Shown here in pieces: positions 41,392-52,862 of a DNA stretch of 64,000 bases; within the stretch, counting starts at the first letter, position 1; every line of letters begins with the position of its first letter. The DNA is from Isochrysis galbana (taxonomy: Eukaryota; Haptophyta; Isochrysidales; Isochrysidaceae). The notes below the pieces were generated by a model that worked only from the letters and a program-made list of their open reading frames with translations, made no database searches and was not told where the DNA came from. The stretch lies in NCBI GenBank assembly GCA_018136815.1, contig CM030938.1:2563915-2627914 (forward strand), read 5' to 3'. A program made the position numbers and the translations under genes.

Positions 41392-42134
41392 ATGTCGGCC
41401 GAAGGCGCACTGCTGCAGCTCGCGCGGAGCCGCCTACCAACCGATGAGTCCGAACACGTGGAGCCGCCGTTGCGATTGGGCATCGTCTTCACGACAGCAC
41501 GTCCAGCATCACGCGTCCTTGATGTGGCCATCCTCGGCGTCTTTTCGGCCGCCATCGAGGTCCACAGGTGCAGAGTATTGCTAGATGAGATGCACGGTTC
41601 TCTTCCACGGTCACACGCGCAAGCGTTGCCACCCTCTCCCCCATAGATCTTCCGATGTCTGGATCCCCCGACGTTTCTCCATGTGCCCAAGTGACGCTGA
41701 TGCCTCTCTTCCCGCTGTCGTTGCAACTCCGCCAACCCTACTCTTCCGCGATCTGACAGCGCATGGCAGGTGTGTGGGAACCTCGCTTCTATCGCCATGT
41801 GGGACCGTCGCGAAGCTCGGGCGCAAGTGGCATGCCAATTACATCCTACCCACTCTCTGTTCACAGGTCGCTTATGCTGCACTTGGATGACCTGTTGCCA
41901 GTAGAGCGGCTACCTCGACTGGTGCGATGGCTCTCCGCCCTGCGTACACTCTTCACTGCGCCATGTGCTAATTGTCAAAAGATGCTCAGGAGTGCGGGCG
42001 GGAATCCCCTGCAGCTATTGCTGCCTACGGTTCGGACGGCAAATTCAGAGGCATTTCATGCCGAATGCTACAAGAGCCAATGTGGGATAAACAACTGGGA
42101 GACGGGGTGGATCGATTCAAAACTCGTCGGATAG
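41392..42134 (+). CDS. MED27: Mediator subunit 27-like protein, three exons (188 aa)
   Basis: Exons 41,392-41,567, 41,647-41,769 and 41,867-42,134 join with consistent phases (2, then 2). The first exon begins MSAEGALLQ. The joined protein reads LLFRDLTAHGRSLMLHLDDL across the last junction, then LVRWLSALRTLFTAPCANC, LLPTVRT and FHAEC. The pattern Cys133-x2-Cys136 with His164-x2-Cys167 in a WL-LF-C-C-P-H-C arrangement is the MED27 C-terminal zinc-binding region. MED27 sits in the Mediator head/tail junction and helps RNA polymerase II initiation. At 188 residues it is shorter than animal MED27, mainly at the N terminus. Assignment is by pattern recall. Confidence 0.7.
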
Positions 42135-42269
42135 CAATGATACGCGCGAGGTGGCTGTCATATGGGGAGAGAGGACAAGGTGCAGGGACGTCAGGGGCAC
42201 ATGCCAAAGAGTCTGTGGGCTAGCTAGTGCTCAAAAGCGCAAGCATCCGGCATTTTTATTGTCGTTACA

Positions 42270-43045
42270 TTTTTGGTTGTTTTACCCGGAGAGTCGGCTG
42301 TCAGCTGGGAATTCTACCATCTAACACTTCACCTTCTAAACTTCGGGCCGGACTTCCAACACCTAGCCAACGCTCTCACCAGCGAAGAAGCAAGACCCAT
42401 CCAACCCATCCGCACGATCAAAACCAACGGAGGCCGAAGCTACCCCTTTACGATTGGGAGCGGGATGCCGCAAGGATCAAGGTTGCCCGCGCATCGCCAC
42501 TCACTTTCCTCCTCACCACCGAAGCGCTGACCCGCGCCATCAACGGCGACACCGACATTGAGGGGTTGATCTCAACGGATATAACCTTAAAATGAATCAA
42601 TTCGCGGACGACACGACGCTAATAACGAGGGACTACGCAAGCCTCAAACGAGCCCTCCAATGGATGAAAGCTCACGAGAACGCAACAGGTGGGAAAACCA
42701 ACGAAGCCAAATTCCAAGGCATACGCATGGGCTCGCAAAGAACGCAGAAACCTCCATGGGACATTGACGGATTGGAAATTGCCACACCTCCAATCAATCG
42801 GAGACGGAGAGGAGGAAGGGTTTACGGCGAGAGGCGCGGCGGGCTGCCCCAGCCCGCCCCCTGCGCTTGGCCTGTCGTAGTGCACGCCCCCCCCCCCTTA
42901 CCAAAGACTAAGGAATGAAGGGGGTAATGTAAAGGGAGTGAGTGTTCTGGGGTATAGGCGATGGCGTGAGTCGGTACCGTGAGTGCGCTGTCCTTTATAG
43001 CTAGCGGTAGTAGCCTGAATCTTCAGATGTGTGTGTTTTTTTTAC
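42270..43045 (+). pseudogene. Broken LINE reverse transcriptase with its 3' end
   Basis: Pieces in changing frames read YPFTIGSGMPQGSRL, then ASPLTFLLTTEALTRAI and MNQFADDTTLITRDYASLKR. The FADD box is the catalytic motif of non-LTR reverse transcriptases, and GMPQG ... SPL-FLL precedes it as expected. At least two frameshifts are needed, and the 5' two thirds are missing. The 3' end (GTAGCCTGAATCTTCAGATG plus T8 near 43,035) matches the tail of the ORF1-only element at 3341-4990. An active relative of this LINE could therefore be the enzyme source for that family. Confidence 0.8.
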
Positions 43046-43105
43046 AGCGACCCAAGCACTATGTCTAGATGTAGGTAACGTCCTTGCATACTCAATCACA
43101 CTCAT

Positions 43106-44428
43106 TCACAAATCCCATCCTTGTCGCTTGAGCCAGGAGCGCGAGCCTGCGAGCCAGTCCAACCTACCCTCGTCATACTGGCCTCCCAAGTTGCCTGCGC
43201 GGTCTGGCACACCCGTCGCCGATGCATCCGCCCAATCTTGGAGCTGAGCCACGTCCGGCCAAAATTTACGTCGTATCGCATCCATGTCTGATGGCAATGG
43301 TGCATGGAGAAGCAATTGAGCACCGGTGCGCGGATGGCGAAGCCGCACGGCTAACGCATGCAGTGCAAGGCGGGAAAAGAGATCACCACCCGTGGAGGTG
43401 CAATCCACGCCCGGAAGGACAGCAACCCCGTAGAGTTCATCTGCGAGTATGGGGATACCTGCCGTTGCGCAATGAAGCCTCACTTGATGTGTGCGTCCCT
43501 GCAGGGGAGCGGCTAATATCAGACTGATACCCTGGAACGCCTTCCCCATGGCCGCGGCCTGTATAGACTGCGTGCCACTCGCAGGCCCTAGAGCGACGCA
43601 TAGCTTCGTCGATGCCTCGAGAGCTCCTGGTACGCCAGGCTGGCACACGCTCCGCACAGCCTGTCCAGCCTCTTGCGAGGCCGTCACCATACCAATCGGA
43701 GCATCAATCTGCGTGTCACTCCAGCCGGGGGCCTCGCCCACGCAGAGCGCTGCATAAAGTTTTGAGACCTTTCGCTCCTCAAACTGACGCATGAGGTGTG
43801 TAGCTGCGCTGCCGCTTTTCGCAAAGCACAACACGCCGCTCGTGCCCAGGTCCAATCGGTGTACAGGCCGAAGCTCTGCGGCGTCACGAGGGCCAACGTG
43901 CGCCGCGAGACGATTGGTCACAGAGCCTACACGGAAGCGATGCCGCGGGGTCACGGGTACGCCTGCGGGTTTGACCACCACAACCATGTCCTTATCCTCG
44001 AACACGACGTCAAGCGAGTCGTCGGGCTCTGCGACTGGGGGCATCGAGTTGAGGGCGCCGGCGACAACGGAGCGCGCACGCCGGAGTGGCCAGCAAGCTC
44101 GTTTGGCGGCTTCCCGCGTGGTGAGACCAATCCCATCATCGCCGCCCGCAAATCGCAAGCACAGAAATCGCCCCTCCTCCGAACGTAGCCCGTACGCCGC
44201 TTCCACGTGAGCGAGGACCGTGAGCTGATCGCCTGCTCGCCAGCCACTTGGGTCAAGCAGGTCTGGGCAGCACGAGCTCATGTGTCGGACGCGCCTCTTG
44301 GGAGTAAGTCGCTCGCCGCACGAGACGCAGAGTTGCGTGGACACGCTTGTCGTGTCAGGAGCGAGCCGAGCCGCACCCGGGTCGGCCAGGATGAGCAGCA
44401 ACAGCCACAGTGGCGCACTGCAACACAT
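43106..44428 (-). CDS. RluA-family pseudouridine synthase with a signal peptide (440 aa)
   Basis: The N terminus MCCSAPLWLLLLILADPGAA looks like a secretory signal peptide, compatible with ER entry or complex-plastid import. A possible C2HC metal site follows (Cys34, Cys37, His49, Cys53). The catalytic domain starts near residue 135 (DVVFEDKDMVVVVKPAGVPV) and has the signature HRLDLGTSG with catalytic Asp193, the RKVSKLYAAL strand, and QGRTHQVRLH. These define the RluA/RluB-type uridine isomerases of rRNA and tRNA. The target RNA is not predictable. The start at 44,428 is an ATG; a GA-rich tract (44,555-44,650, CT-rich in sense) lies just upstream. Confidence 0.85.
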   Translation of the reverse strand: MCCSAPLWLLLLILADPGAARLAPDTTSVSTQLCVSCGERLTPKRRVRHMSSCCPDLLDPSGWRAGDQLTVLAHVEAAYGLRSEEGRFLCLRFAGGDDGIGLTTREAAKRACWPLRRARSVVAGALNSMPPVAEPDDSLDVVFEDKDMVVVVKPAGVPVTPRHRFRVGSVTNRLAAHVGPRDAAELRPVHRLDLGTSGVLCFAKSGSAATHLMRQFEERKVSKLYAALCVGEAPGWSDTQIDAPIGMVTASQEAGQAVRSVCQPGVPGALEASTKLCVALGPASGTQSIQAAAMGKAFQGISLILAAPLQGRTHQVRLHCATAGIPILADELYGVAVLPGVDCTSTGGDLFSRLALHALAVRLRHPRTGAQLLLHAPLPSDMDAIRRKFWPDVAQLQDWADASATGVPDRAGNLGGQYDEGRLDWLAGSRSWLKRQGWDL

Positions 44429-44554
44429 GCGAGGGAGGGGCCGCCGCCGGTGGCCGAGGGGAATGGAAGGGGGGGCGAATGCGAGAGAACAGAGAACGGG
44501 AGCGCGCGTGAGCTCACAGGCGCGCGGTAAGGGGACGTAGGGGAGAGATCGCGA

Positions 44555-44660
44555 GAGAAAGGGGGGGGAGGGGGGGGGAGGGGGGGGAGGGGAGGGAGGG
44601 AGGGAGCGAGGGGGAGAGGAGGGGAGAGGGAGAGTGGAGGGACGGAGGAGAGAGAAGGGT
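44555..44660 (-). promoter_or_regulatory. Pyrimidine-rich tract upstream of the RluA-type gene
   Basis: In the sense of the gene this is a run of C and T about 100 bases long, about 130 bases before the start codon. It belongs to the set of tracts found close to host gene starts. A role in initiation is inferred only. Confidence 0.35.
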
Positions 44661-46557
44661 GATTGGGGGGGCGCACATTCATGAAAAGCTTAAAAGAACA
44701 GCGAGGAATCTGAGTAAACATACGATTTTAAGTCTCGTACTCGTATGGACCTTCGATGGTCCACTTTCGACAGAAGGACGGAACGCGACCTCAGGTCGCT
44801 TGCCCATCCCTACAATAATAATAGAACTGAGCATTCGCAGTAGCTAGCAGCTCCCTTCCTATCCGGGTGAGTCAAGATGCCAACAACACCCCTCGTCGCA
44901 TGCGACGGAATGAAGAAGAGAAGAGGTGTCCACCGCTGTGGGCGGCTCAGAACTCATTTGTCTTGGACTGAGTAACGCTGGTCGAGGAGCCAACCGAAAA
45001 GAGCGGGCGCCGCGGGCGGCGGCGGCGGCGCACTCTGCGGACGTCGGTCCTAGGTCCTATGGTCGGGTCAATGTAGTGCTTGTCTCTGGTGGCTGGTGGC
45101 GGTGCCAGGGGCCAAGCCGCCCAGCCAATCTGCCCTGGCCCTGGGAACACGTATAGCGTATAGCCTCTATCGCCGATGACGCACCGGAACGGAGAGAATG
45201 TCCCAAATAAGCGAAGCCTTGTGCTGGTGCGACGATGTCTCATAGGCGGCCAGAGTCCGAGCGACCCACGCGGACATGTGGACGGTGGTGGGGGGTCTCT
45301 CGTTGCTCGTTGCTGAGTTGAAACAGGAATGGAGTGACCTCTTCTTTGGAGTGAAGGAAGCGCCGAGCGAGAGCCACCACCCTCGGTATCGCGGACGGTA
45401 CCCCTTGAGAGGGTGGAGGGGCGACGGGTATGCGTACAATGCGGCGGCTCCCAAGATGTTTCCGTTGCTTCTTTCTCGGTGAGCATGGCTCATCCGCTGT
45501 ACTTTATGTGGCTAGGTAGGGCCAGGGCCAGGTCAATACTTCTAGCAAAACTTGAAACTTGCCCAAACTTCTCGGCCAAACTTGCGGGAATCTTGTAACG
45601 GACTACCCAAACTTCTCGTGTAACTTCTCACAATTTCTCGTCCCGAAAGTAGCCGCAGGTACATCCGCAACACGTTTCCCTGTCTTGTTTCTTGTTCTTG
45701 TGAGAGGGCATGGGCGTGTAGAAGACAAGCTGATTGAACTGATTGGGGGACGGGGGGGGGGGGGGGAAGGGTGGGGGCGCATGAATGAGGGATCGCGGAG
45801 CGCAGCTCGCCTAGCATGAGCGACGTGTGCCCCTCTCCCTCTTCTTCCGTCTTCCGTCTTCCGTGCCTATAGTTAGTATGTATATACCCCCTTCCTACGC
45901 CCAAATATGAAATATGCCGTAAACGTAAATATGTGAAATGTGTACGAAAATGAAAATGTAACGATATGTAATTAATCCGGAAAAGTTGACCTGTGGTGAG
46001 TCTTGTGGAGCTGTGGCTGTGGTGCGGCTGGGTGTGAGAGGAGGCTGAACTGTAACATGAGAAGTATGGCCCAACTGGAGCATGGAGGGTGAACAATCGG
46101 GAGCCGAGGAAGCGTGCGGGGACGGGGCCGAAGACATGGGCGCACTCTCAGCCATCACGGGGCACAGCGACACGAGAACGGGAACGAGGGACGGACAAGG
46201 GGGCACGGAAGGCGCTCGAGCGATGGCGCGGAGCGTAGTCAAGACACCGAGAGAAAACGTCACGCGCGGGGGGGGGAAGGGAATCGCGCGGGAAAGAGAT
46301 AGACAAAAGGGGGTCGGGAACTCAAGGAAGCACTCGGGGAGAGACGGGAGGGGAGAGGGGGAAGAGGGCTTCCGCGGGGAGCCGGGGAGAGGAGAGGAGA
46401 GGGGGGGGCGGACCGATACGGGACGATACGGGAAGAAGGGGACTGGGGCGCGGCGACGGAGAGGGAGTCGCGCGGGAAGACCTAAAAACGGAACGGACGG
46501 GGGGAAGTGTACAAGGCCCCCCCTTTACCCGCAACATGACCCAAATATGCAGTTATT
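44661..46557. other. Spacer with transposon ends and LTR scraps
   Basis: 44,760-44,795 is a GTTCCGTC-family end. 45,478-45,535 is a piece of copia LTR. The frames at 45,895-46,263 (minus) and 46,082-46,918 (plus) overlap and have low complexity, so I do not call them. No supported gene is seen. Confidence 0.4.
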
Positions 46558-46822
46558 GAATATGAATATGAATAAAAAAAACTTCTTAATATTCTCACCG
46601 CGCGCGCGACTCTGCTACCTTCTATTGACAGCCGCGCCCGCACCCCTTATCTCTCCCTCTCACTCGCCTTGCGGCTCGTCCCCTCGTGCTCTACTTAGGG
46701 GCTCAGTGTTCGGGGTTTCCAGTGGCAGGCGGCTTGCACCGATCCCCGATGGTCGACTCCTCGGCCTTCCCTCGCGCCATCGGGCGGCCGGTTTCTTTTG
46801 GGATTCGAATATGAATATGAAT
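46558..46822 (-). mobile_element. 5'-truncated retroelement copy with a 16-bp target-site duplication
   Basis: GAATATGAATATGAAT lies at 46,558-46,573 and 46,807-46,822. The 233 bases between are, in complement, the 3' end of the 35.8-kb element: GAGCACGAGGGGACGAGCCG through CGCGCGCGGTGAGAATATTA to AAGAAG plus T8. Severe 5' truncation with a direct repeat is typical of target-primed insertion. The target is itself a GAATAT microsatellite, so the repeat length is slightly uncertain. Confidence 0.75.
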
Positions 46823-47613
46823 ATGTATATGTCTCACATATTTTTGCCTAGCCCTACCGCCAGTGGGGGGGTGGGGGTGGGGGTTTGTTTGTTGCAAAAA
46901 TCAAAAATGAAAATGTAAAATGTAAAATGTCTCTTGTCTCTTGTGTTTGGCAAGATAAAATATCCTGTTTGTTGTTTATGTAATGTAAAAGAAAATAAAT
47001 GTAAACCGTTTTGAGTTTTGATCATTTTTTGAAGTTCGGCGACGGGAAACGGCCTATATACCGTAGAAAAGGTGATTATACCGATAGAATAGGAGATTAT
47101 ACTGCTGGACTAGGGGCTTTACTCCTAGAGAGCGAGCGCCGCCCCCCAAACTTGCACCCCACTTCTCGAGAGGGCCCAAACTTGTGACGCCCTCGAGCCC
47201 TCGAGAAGCGGCCCAAACTTCTAGAAAAAATTCTACTGCTAGAAGTATTGACCTGGGCCTAGGCGGGGGGGGAAGGGGGGAGGGGTGGCTAGGGAGGCTA
47301 GCCAAGAGAAGACCTCTTACAAGACTACAATTTCTAACGATGAATACGTGTAAAGTACTTTAGTCTATTGTGGTGAGAGCTGTTGGAGAAGCGGCGAGAG
47401 GGAGCGCGGGACAGAGAGGACGGGAGGGGGAGGGAGGGGGAGGGAGGGGGAAGGAGAGGGAGGGAAGGGGAGGAAAGGGGTGGCAGAGTGAGGCAGGGGC
47501 GGAGAAGGAGGTAGCGAGGGAGAGGGAGGGAGTGACGGAGGGTGCACGGAGTGGGGTAGGGGAGCGCAAGGCAGGCTCTCTTCGGCATTAGAAAGGCTGC
47601 CGCCTCGCGCTCG
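46823..47613. other. Promoter-side spacer of the PARP gene
   Basis: AT-rich sequence to 47,120, then a piece of copia LTR (47,285-47,340, TCTTACAAGACTACAATTTC) and a purine-rich tract (47,395-47,480). An AAACTTCTAGCAA-type repeat is shared with 45,540-45,650. No gene is seen. Confidence 0.45.
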
Positions 47614-50600
47614 ATGCCCTCCCTCTCGGAGCCGCTGCTCTCGCCGCGAGAGCCGTCGCACGGCGTGCTCTACGCGGCACTCTCCGCTCTCGCGCTCTAC
47701 ACACTCTGTACCTCGGAGACGGTCCGCACACTCGTGCTCAAAGACTTCAGTGTGCTCGGTGCCACACTCCTCGTCGCGCTGCTGTGAGCCCGCACTCCGC
47801 CACCACGCCTCTACCCGCACTGCACGCGCGCTCAACAAGGTCTGAAGATACGTGTGCCTTTCACGGTTGGATTACGCTGGACTGAACAGGCCAAGGCGCC
47901 TCTGCGTCGCCTTTGCTCAGGTGTAGCCCTACACTATGGCTCACGAGCCTGTGCCTCTACCAATATGTCTCAACGATTGCGGTGCGTCCTAACTCGGGAC
48001 GCCTCGACTGGACTTGGATTGCCTTTGTTTACGGCGTGCTCACAACATTATTCACATTCCTGCTGGGGTTCTTCGCGTCATGGACCGTCGGCAACTCTGC
48101 ATTTGCTCCGCTCGTCGGGGCGTTCATGCAATTCCGGATTGCTCCGAATGCCACAATGCCGCTGCCACACCTCGTGTGGTCTCTTTTCGCAAACATCTCC
48201 ATGCCCGGGGTCGAAGTGCTGGTTGATGCTGGTACGGTGAGAGCCAGCCAATATAGAGACGAGCCGAGCCAACGCTTCAGCTACAGCGAAACAGAGCCGG
48301 TGGACGTCTTCTCACCAAGTGAGCTTGCATCATCTGCTGTTGGTCGGACCAGCTCCTTCTTGTCCCGCTTTTTGGCTACGCTTCCGGCTACGGTTCCCCT
48401 CTACCTACCATCCTCGCTCACACTCGAGCCTTACCGTTTGCCGGAGGGCGGTCTGGAGCTCCACTGGTGGACCGCTGGTGCGGCACTCGGCATTTTCGTG
48501 CTGTGTACTTTTTTTGCGCAGCAGTTGGGCAAGTGGCTCGCCATGGGTTGTGGAGGCGGCCCAACGATGTGGCGGTGCACACGAGTCCTGAATGGTAAGG
48601 AAGGGCGGGCAGAGATGGAGCGGTTACGCGAATATGTTGCTCGAGCGTGCGCAACGCAGGTACGTCTTGCTCCCTTTGCGCCCTGGCGCAGAGGGGAATA
48701 GCACGTGGGACCATTGTCATTAAGGGAGGTGACACCTGGCAGCACATTGGCTCAGCACACAACCGATCCCTTCCCACCCATCCCATGGCCTCATGTTTGC
48801 AGTCCTCCAAATACAATTTCGGCCTTGAATTGCGTGACGCATGGCGCGTGTCCAACCCTCACCTCGACGCCGCCTACGAGGCACTTGCAGCAGCGCGCTC
48901 AAATGCGGGGATGGCGTCTAACCGCCAACTGCTCTTCCACGGCACTCCGATTGAGAATGCTCATGCCATTCTCTCAGAGGGCTTCCGATTGCCAGCCCAC
49001 GCGGGGATGTTTGGTGCGAGCCTTGCTGCTAGATGCTAGCCAATCGATGCTTCCCCGCATTAGGTGGACCAGCGTCTACTACGCGGGTAGAGAACTGCTT
49101 GGGCGCGCGGCTTTTTCTGGCGGCATCTTGCTGCTGCACTCGCTCTGCCCGTTGCGCGGTGATCACTACCTCCTCTTCACGCATGTTCTCTGTACCACAC
49201 GACTCCCACGCTCTCACCGACGATAGCTTTATCTCGCAATACGGGCTTGCGTGTTTGACTTTTCAGGTCGTGGCATCTATTTTGCTGACTGCCCTCTCAA
49301 GTCCCTCCAGTACACGAGCCCTTTCTCTTCAGTCAAGACGATGCTTGTTTGTGAGGTTGAGTTGGGCAACCCAATGAAGGTCAAGTGAGTTTAACTGCTC
49401 GACCCTATCCCACCTCCCATAGAGTGTGCAGCCATCTACCGCTCCCTTTTTGATTCGTGGCAGGACTGCTCGCAGCAATCTCGACCCCACAAGTCAGCTC
49501 TACGATGAGGGCTTCGACTCTGTGGCGGCCTCGGCATCTTGGGGTGGGCTTCGTGTTCCTGAATTCGTCATCTATCGGCGGGAGCAGTGTGTCCCAAGAT
49601 ACATCCTTGCTGTGCGTCAGGTGACTCCTTCCCGTCCCCAGGGCGTTTCCCTTGCATCTGTGGGAGGTATGCGGCTCTGCGCTTAAGACGGCTTCCCATG
49701 GCGTCTAAAGGGTGATTGCAGTGCTTCTCGATTTGCCTTGACAGGTGCCGGCCAAGTCGCAGCAGGCGCTACGCCCTTCGCCGATGTCTGACAACGTGGA
49801 CTGGACTCAGATTTGTCAGCGGAATGTGAAACACACGCTAGGAGAGCGGTTGGCACGGGATGCTCGACAGGAGTCTGCTGCAGATCTGGAGTTGGGTGAG
49901 GCGCCGAGTAGTAGCGATGCTCCCGCAATGGCATCTAGGCCCCGGTCGGTCGATGTCGTAGGCGAGGTTGAGGGGTGCCTCGATGCGGCCGATGGTGATG
50001 CCGGAGGCTTCTTGGCGAATGGCTCGCTCATTCACCGGCCTACAGGGTCAGGGGAGGGAAAGCGCGAGCTTCTAATGTGCTACGATGAGCGCACGATGAC
50101 ACTCGTCTTTTATTGCAAGAAACCTATTGACGCAATCGTGCCTACGAGTCGCCAGCAGTCGAGGTCTTTTCTAGCGGACGCCTCTGGCTCGTCCCTTGCG
50201 TGCGAAAATGCACGCAACGCTCACAACAGCCTCAGTGAATACGTAAGCCTCGTCGACGCTGTGGGCCTTGAGCATGTACGCTCTGTCGAGCCCACGAGCA
50301 ACACGTCCTTAGACATGAAGGAGGGATGCAACATTGCGCTGACTGTGTACTATGCCCCTCGCCGTACGGGAGGCCCGTCCTCATTTTTCAGCTGGCTAGG
50401 GAACACTGCCACTACTACCATTCGATTGGTGCGTCTTGACGGCGAGAGTCTCGAAGAGATGTCACAGCGACGCGACCGGATACTCTTCATCTTGCGCTCA
50501 CTAATGCTGAAGATGCCAACTAGGTTTACCAAGCGTGAGGTGCCACAATCGGGCACGTGGATCATCGACGAGGTGACGCTCGCAGCTAGGCCCAAGCTGC

Positions 50601-52056
50601 GCAACGAGGAGATTCGACGGATGCTTGGACGGCCCAAAGGATTGCGCGAGGAGTTCAGTGAGGTGAGCGCTATGGCTGGATTCGGCCGCGGCTCCACCCC
50701 GGAATGGCATGGCGCAAGCGGGGCCCTTCCTAGTCTACGTCGCCCAGCCAGCTCACCTTGCGGCCCGCCTTCTTCTCTTTCCAGATCTGCGAGAGATGGC
50801 GGGAGTTGTGCAACTGCGACGCTATGCGCTCGGGCTTTGCCGAGTTCACGCAAGGCTCCCGCCTCGAGGTCGCGCTGAAGCTGATCTGCGTGCCCATTGC
50901 GCTTCCCATCGTCCTCGCGGTCATGCTCGTCTGGCGGGGCGTGCCAGCCTTGCTATCGCTCTGTCTCCTTAGCATCCTCACGGCTTTTCGTCTCGTCACA
51001 TTGGCGTGGGTCGCGGTGTTAAACTTAGTGGCCGCACATGCGAAGGCGCTAGTCTTTGCCATCTATGATAGGTGCCTCGCTCCGATACTGCGAGTCGTCC
51101 ACACGCTCGTCGTTCGGCCTCTGCAGGCAGGGGGGGTCGCGGCCGTCCATGCACTCTTGCCTATCCTTGCGGCCGTAGCCCATGCCGCGTCGTGGACGTG
51201 CATCAATTGCATTCGTCTCCTGCGTGTTGCATGCAAGGGTCTGACAAAGTTGGACGAGCTTGTTTCCTCGGCTTTTGTTGGCAGCATTACACTGGTGTGG
51301 AATGTGGTCCTCGCCTTCCAAAAGTGCTTGAAGGCCATCTGTGGCGGATGCTGCGAGCAAACGACGGAATTTCTCCTCGCTTGTTGGCGAATCATATTGA
51401 GCACCTTTCGGATTCTCGGGAGTACGCTTGGCGCTATTCTACGATTCGTGTGGAGGCAAGTGTTTTGGGTGCTCTCCTGGATTGCTTCCACTGTCGCCAC
51501 CCTTATCCGCGCATTCTTCTCAGCCGTCTTTGCCGTCGCAAAGGCAGTTTCGCATGTCCTCACACCGATGTTCCAGACGCTCTACGGCTGGGTTCTCATC
51601 CTCGGCCACCTTCTCTGGACCGGCACCACGGCGACGGCCTCGGCGCTCTTCGCTGCCGTCTCGGCGAGTATTCGAGTCGCTGTGGCACTTGTCTTCGCGA
51701 TCCTTACTCCCGTCACGCGTCTATCCATTGCAATCTACGTCGGATTGCTAGTGCCGATAGGGAGAGGCATGCTGTCTGTCGCCCAAACGATTGCCGGCGT
51801 GATCCTCACCGTCATCGGCGCGGTCGCCGCCGCGGTGGGTCTAGTAGCTCATGCCATTTCTACACTCATCGGTGGTGTCTTCCAAACTGTTAGCGGCGTG
51901 GTCATCGCGGTGGCAAATGTCGTCGGAGCAGTCGCTGCTGCAGTTGGCCGGGCAGTGGGGGCGGTAATCGACGCCGTGGTGGAAGTCGTGATCGCTATTA
52001 TCAACATCTTTACGGGGCGGGGCAAAGGAAGTGCTCACGGGTATGGAATGGTATAA
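47614..52056 (+). CDS. Membrane-embedded PARP-family ADP-ribosyltransferase, seven exons (1,194 aa)
   Basis: Exons 47,614-47,783, 47,921-48,659, 48,803-49,013, 49,267-49,384, 49,464-49,620, 49,745-50,662 and 50,785-52,056 join with consistent phase throughout. Residues 1-110 hold about three membrane spans, and another lies near 245-265 (WWTAGAALGIFVLCTFFAQQ). The PARP core spans about 300-465. It has His349 in LLFHGTP, Tyr378 in FGRGIYFAD (created by the exon 3/4 junction), and Glu446 in PEFVIY, the full H-Y-E triad of enzymes able to make ADP-ribose chains. Residues 500-770 are polar. From about 795 to 1,180 nearly continuous hydrophobic helices follow, many Ala/Val-rich. The function is inferred: NAD-dependent modification at a membrane, perhaps ER or nuclear envelope as for PARP16. 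Confidence 0.8.
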
Positions 52057-52735
52057 GGTCGGCTGGTTGCATACTAAAACGCACGAACTTCTGGGCCGGG
52101 AGGATAAACCCCCTACTCGCTCGACATGAGCGTTTGGTACTCGGAACGCCACAAGGGGGAACCTCAGGGCACACACCGCCACCAGTTGCATTGCGCTTCA
52201 TTTGCGTCTCTCCTCGCCGATGGTTCCTCCTCGCCGATGCTTAGTACCGGCACCTTGTACTAGTGACTCGGCTGTGCTGCGTCCCCGTGGCGCGTGCGCA
52301 GCTCATGCTTTCTATGGTCATGATATGCACTGATTCCTCAGAAAAGGTAATCCGTCATAGTGAATTCTACAGAAGTCTGTGATTATGAATCTCCATACTC
52401 CATACCAGCAAGTATAAGGTGCTGAGTGCCGTTGGGGTTGTGCCTTCGCCTTCGGGGTATATGAATTAATTGTAAGTCGTTGATTCCGCCCTACTTTTTG
52501 TTGGCCTCTTGGGTCTTGAGGGCTCAACTAAGTGCTTATAGTTAGTTCGCCCATGGGGGGGCACGAGCCCCTCTCTCTCTCCACTCCTCCCCTGCTCAGG
52601 GGGAGGAACCACCCACCCTCTTGGCATGCCTGATGGCTTGCCAGGAGCACACTACACACTACCTTGCTGACCCATTCCTTTCCTCACAGGCCCGCCTGAC
52701 TCGCCCATCCCTGGCCTGTCGGGGCCAACCCAAGG
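52057..52735. other. Spacer with an AWRYI scrap and repeat fragments
   Basis: A minus frame at 52,527-52,318 contains GVWRFIITDFCRIHYD, a small relic of the AWRYI protein domain. 52,545-52,620 repeats the CACGAGCCCC / CTCCACTCCTCCCC block of 1850. No working gene is seen. Confidence 0.5.
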
Positions 52736-52862
52736 CGAGAAGCGTTCAATCGCCATCACCCACAGATGGAAAAGCATTCAATCGCCACCAGCCCACACAT
52801 GGAAAAGCGTTCAATCGCCATCACCCCCACGTATGAAAAAGCGTTCAATCGCCATCACCTCC
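52736..52862 (+). repeat. Short tandem repeat, core AAGCGTTCAATCGCCATCAC
   Basis: Four units at intervals of about 30-34 bases, separated by variable CCCACACATGGAA-like spacers. Further units occur singly at 52,940 and 56,530 and inverted at 53,190, 55,990 and 56,340-56,480. The spacers are themselves similar, so this is a degenerate minisatellite rather than a CRISPR array. Confidence 0.8.

Noticed and set aside
46082-46918. A 278-codon plus-strand frame
   Set aside because: It is Gly/Arg-rich low-complexity sequence that runs across a retroelement insertion and both of its target duplications, so it cannot be one gene.
52736-52862. CRISPR-like array (20-base core with spacers)
   Set aside because: The genome is eukaryotic, spacers resemble each other, spacing is irregular, single and inverted copies are scattered, and no cas-like gene is present.
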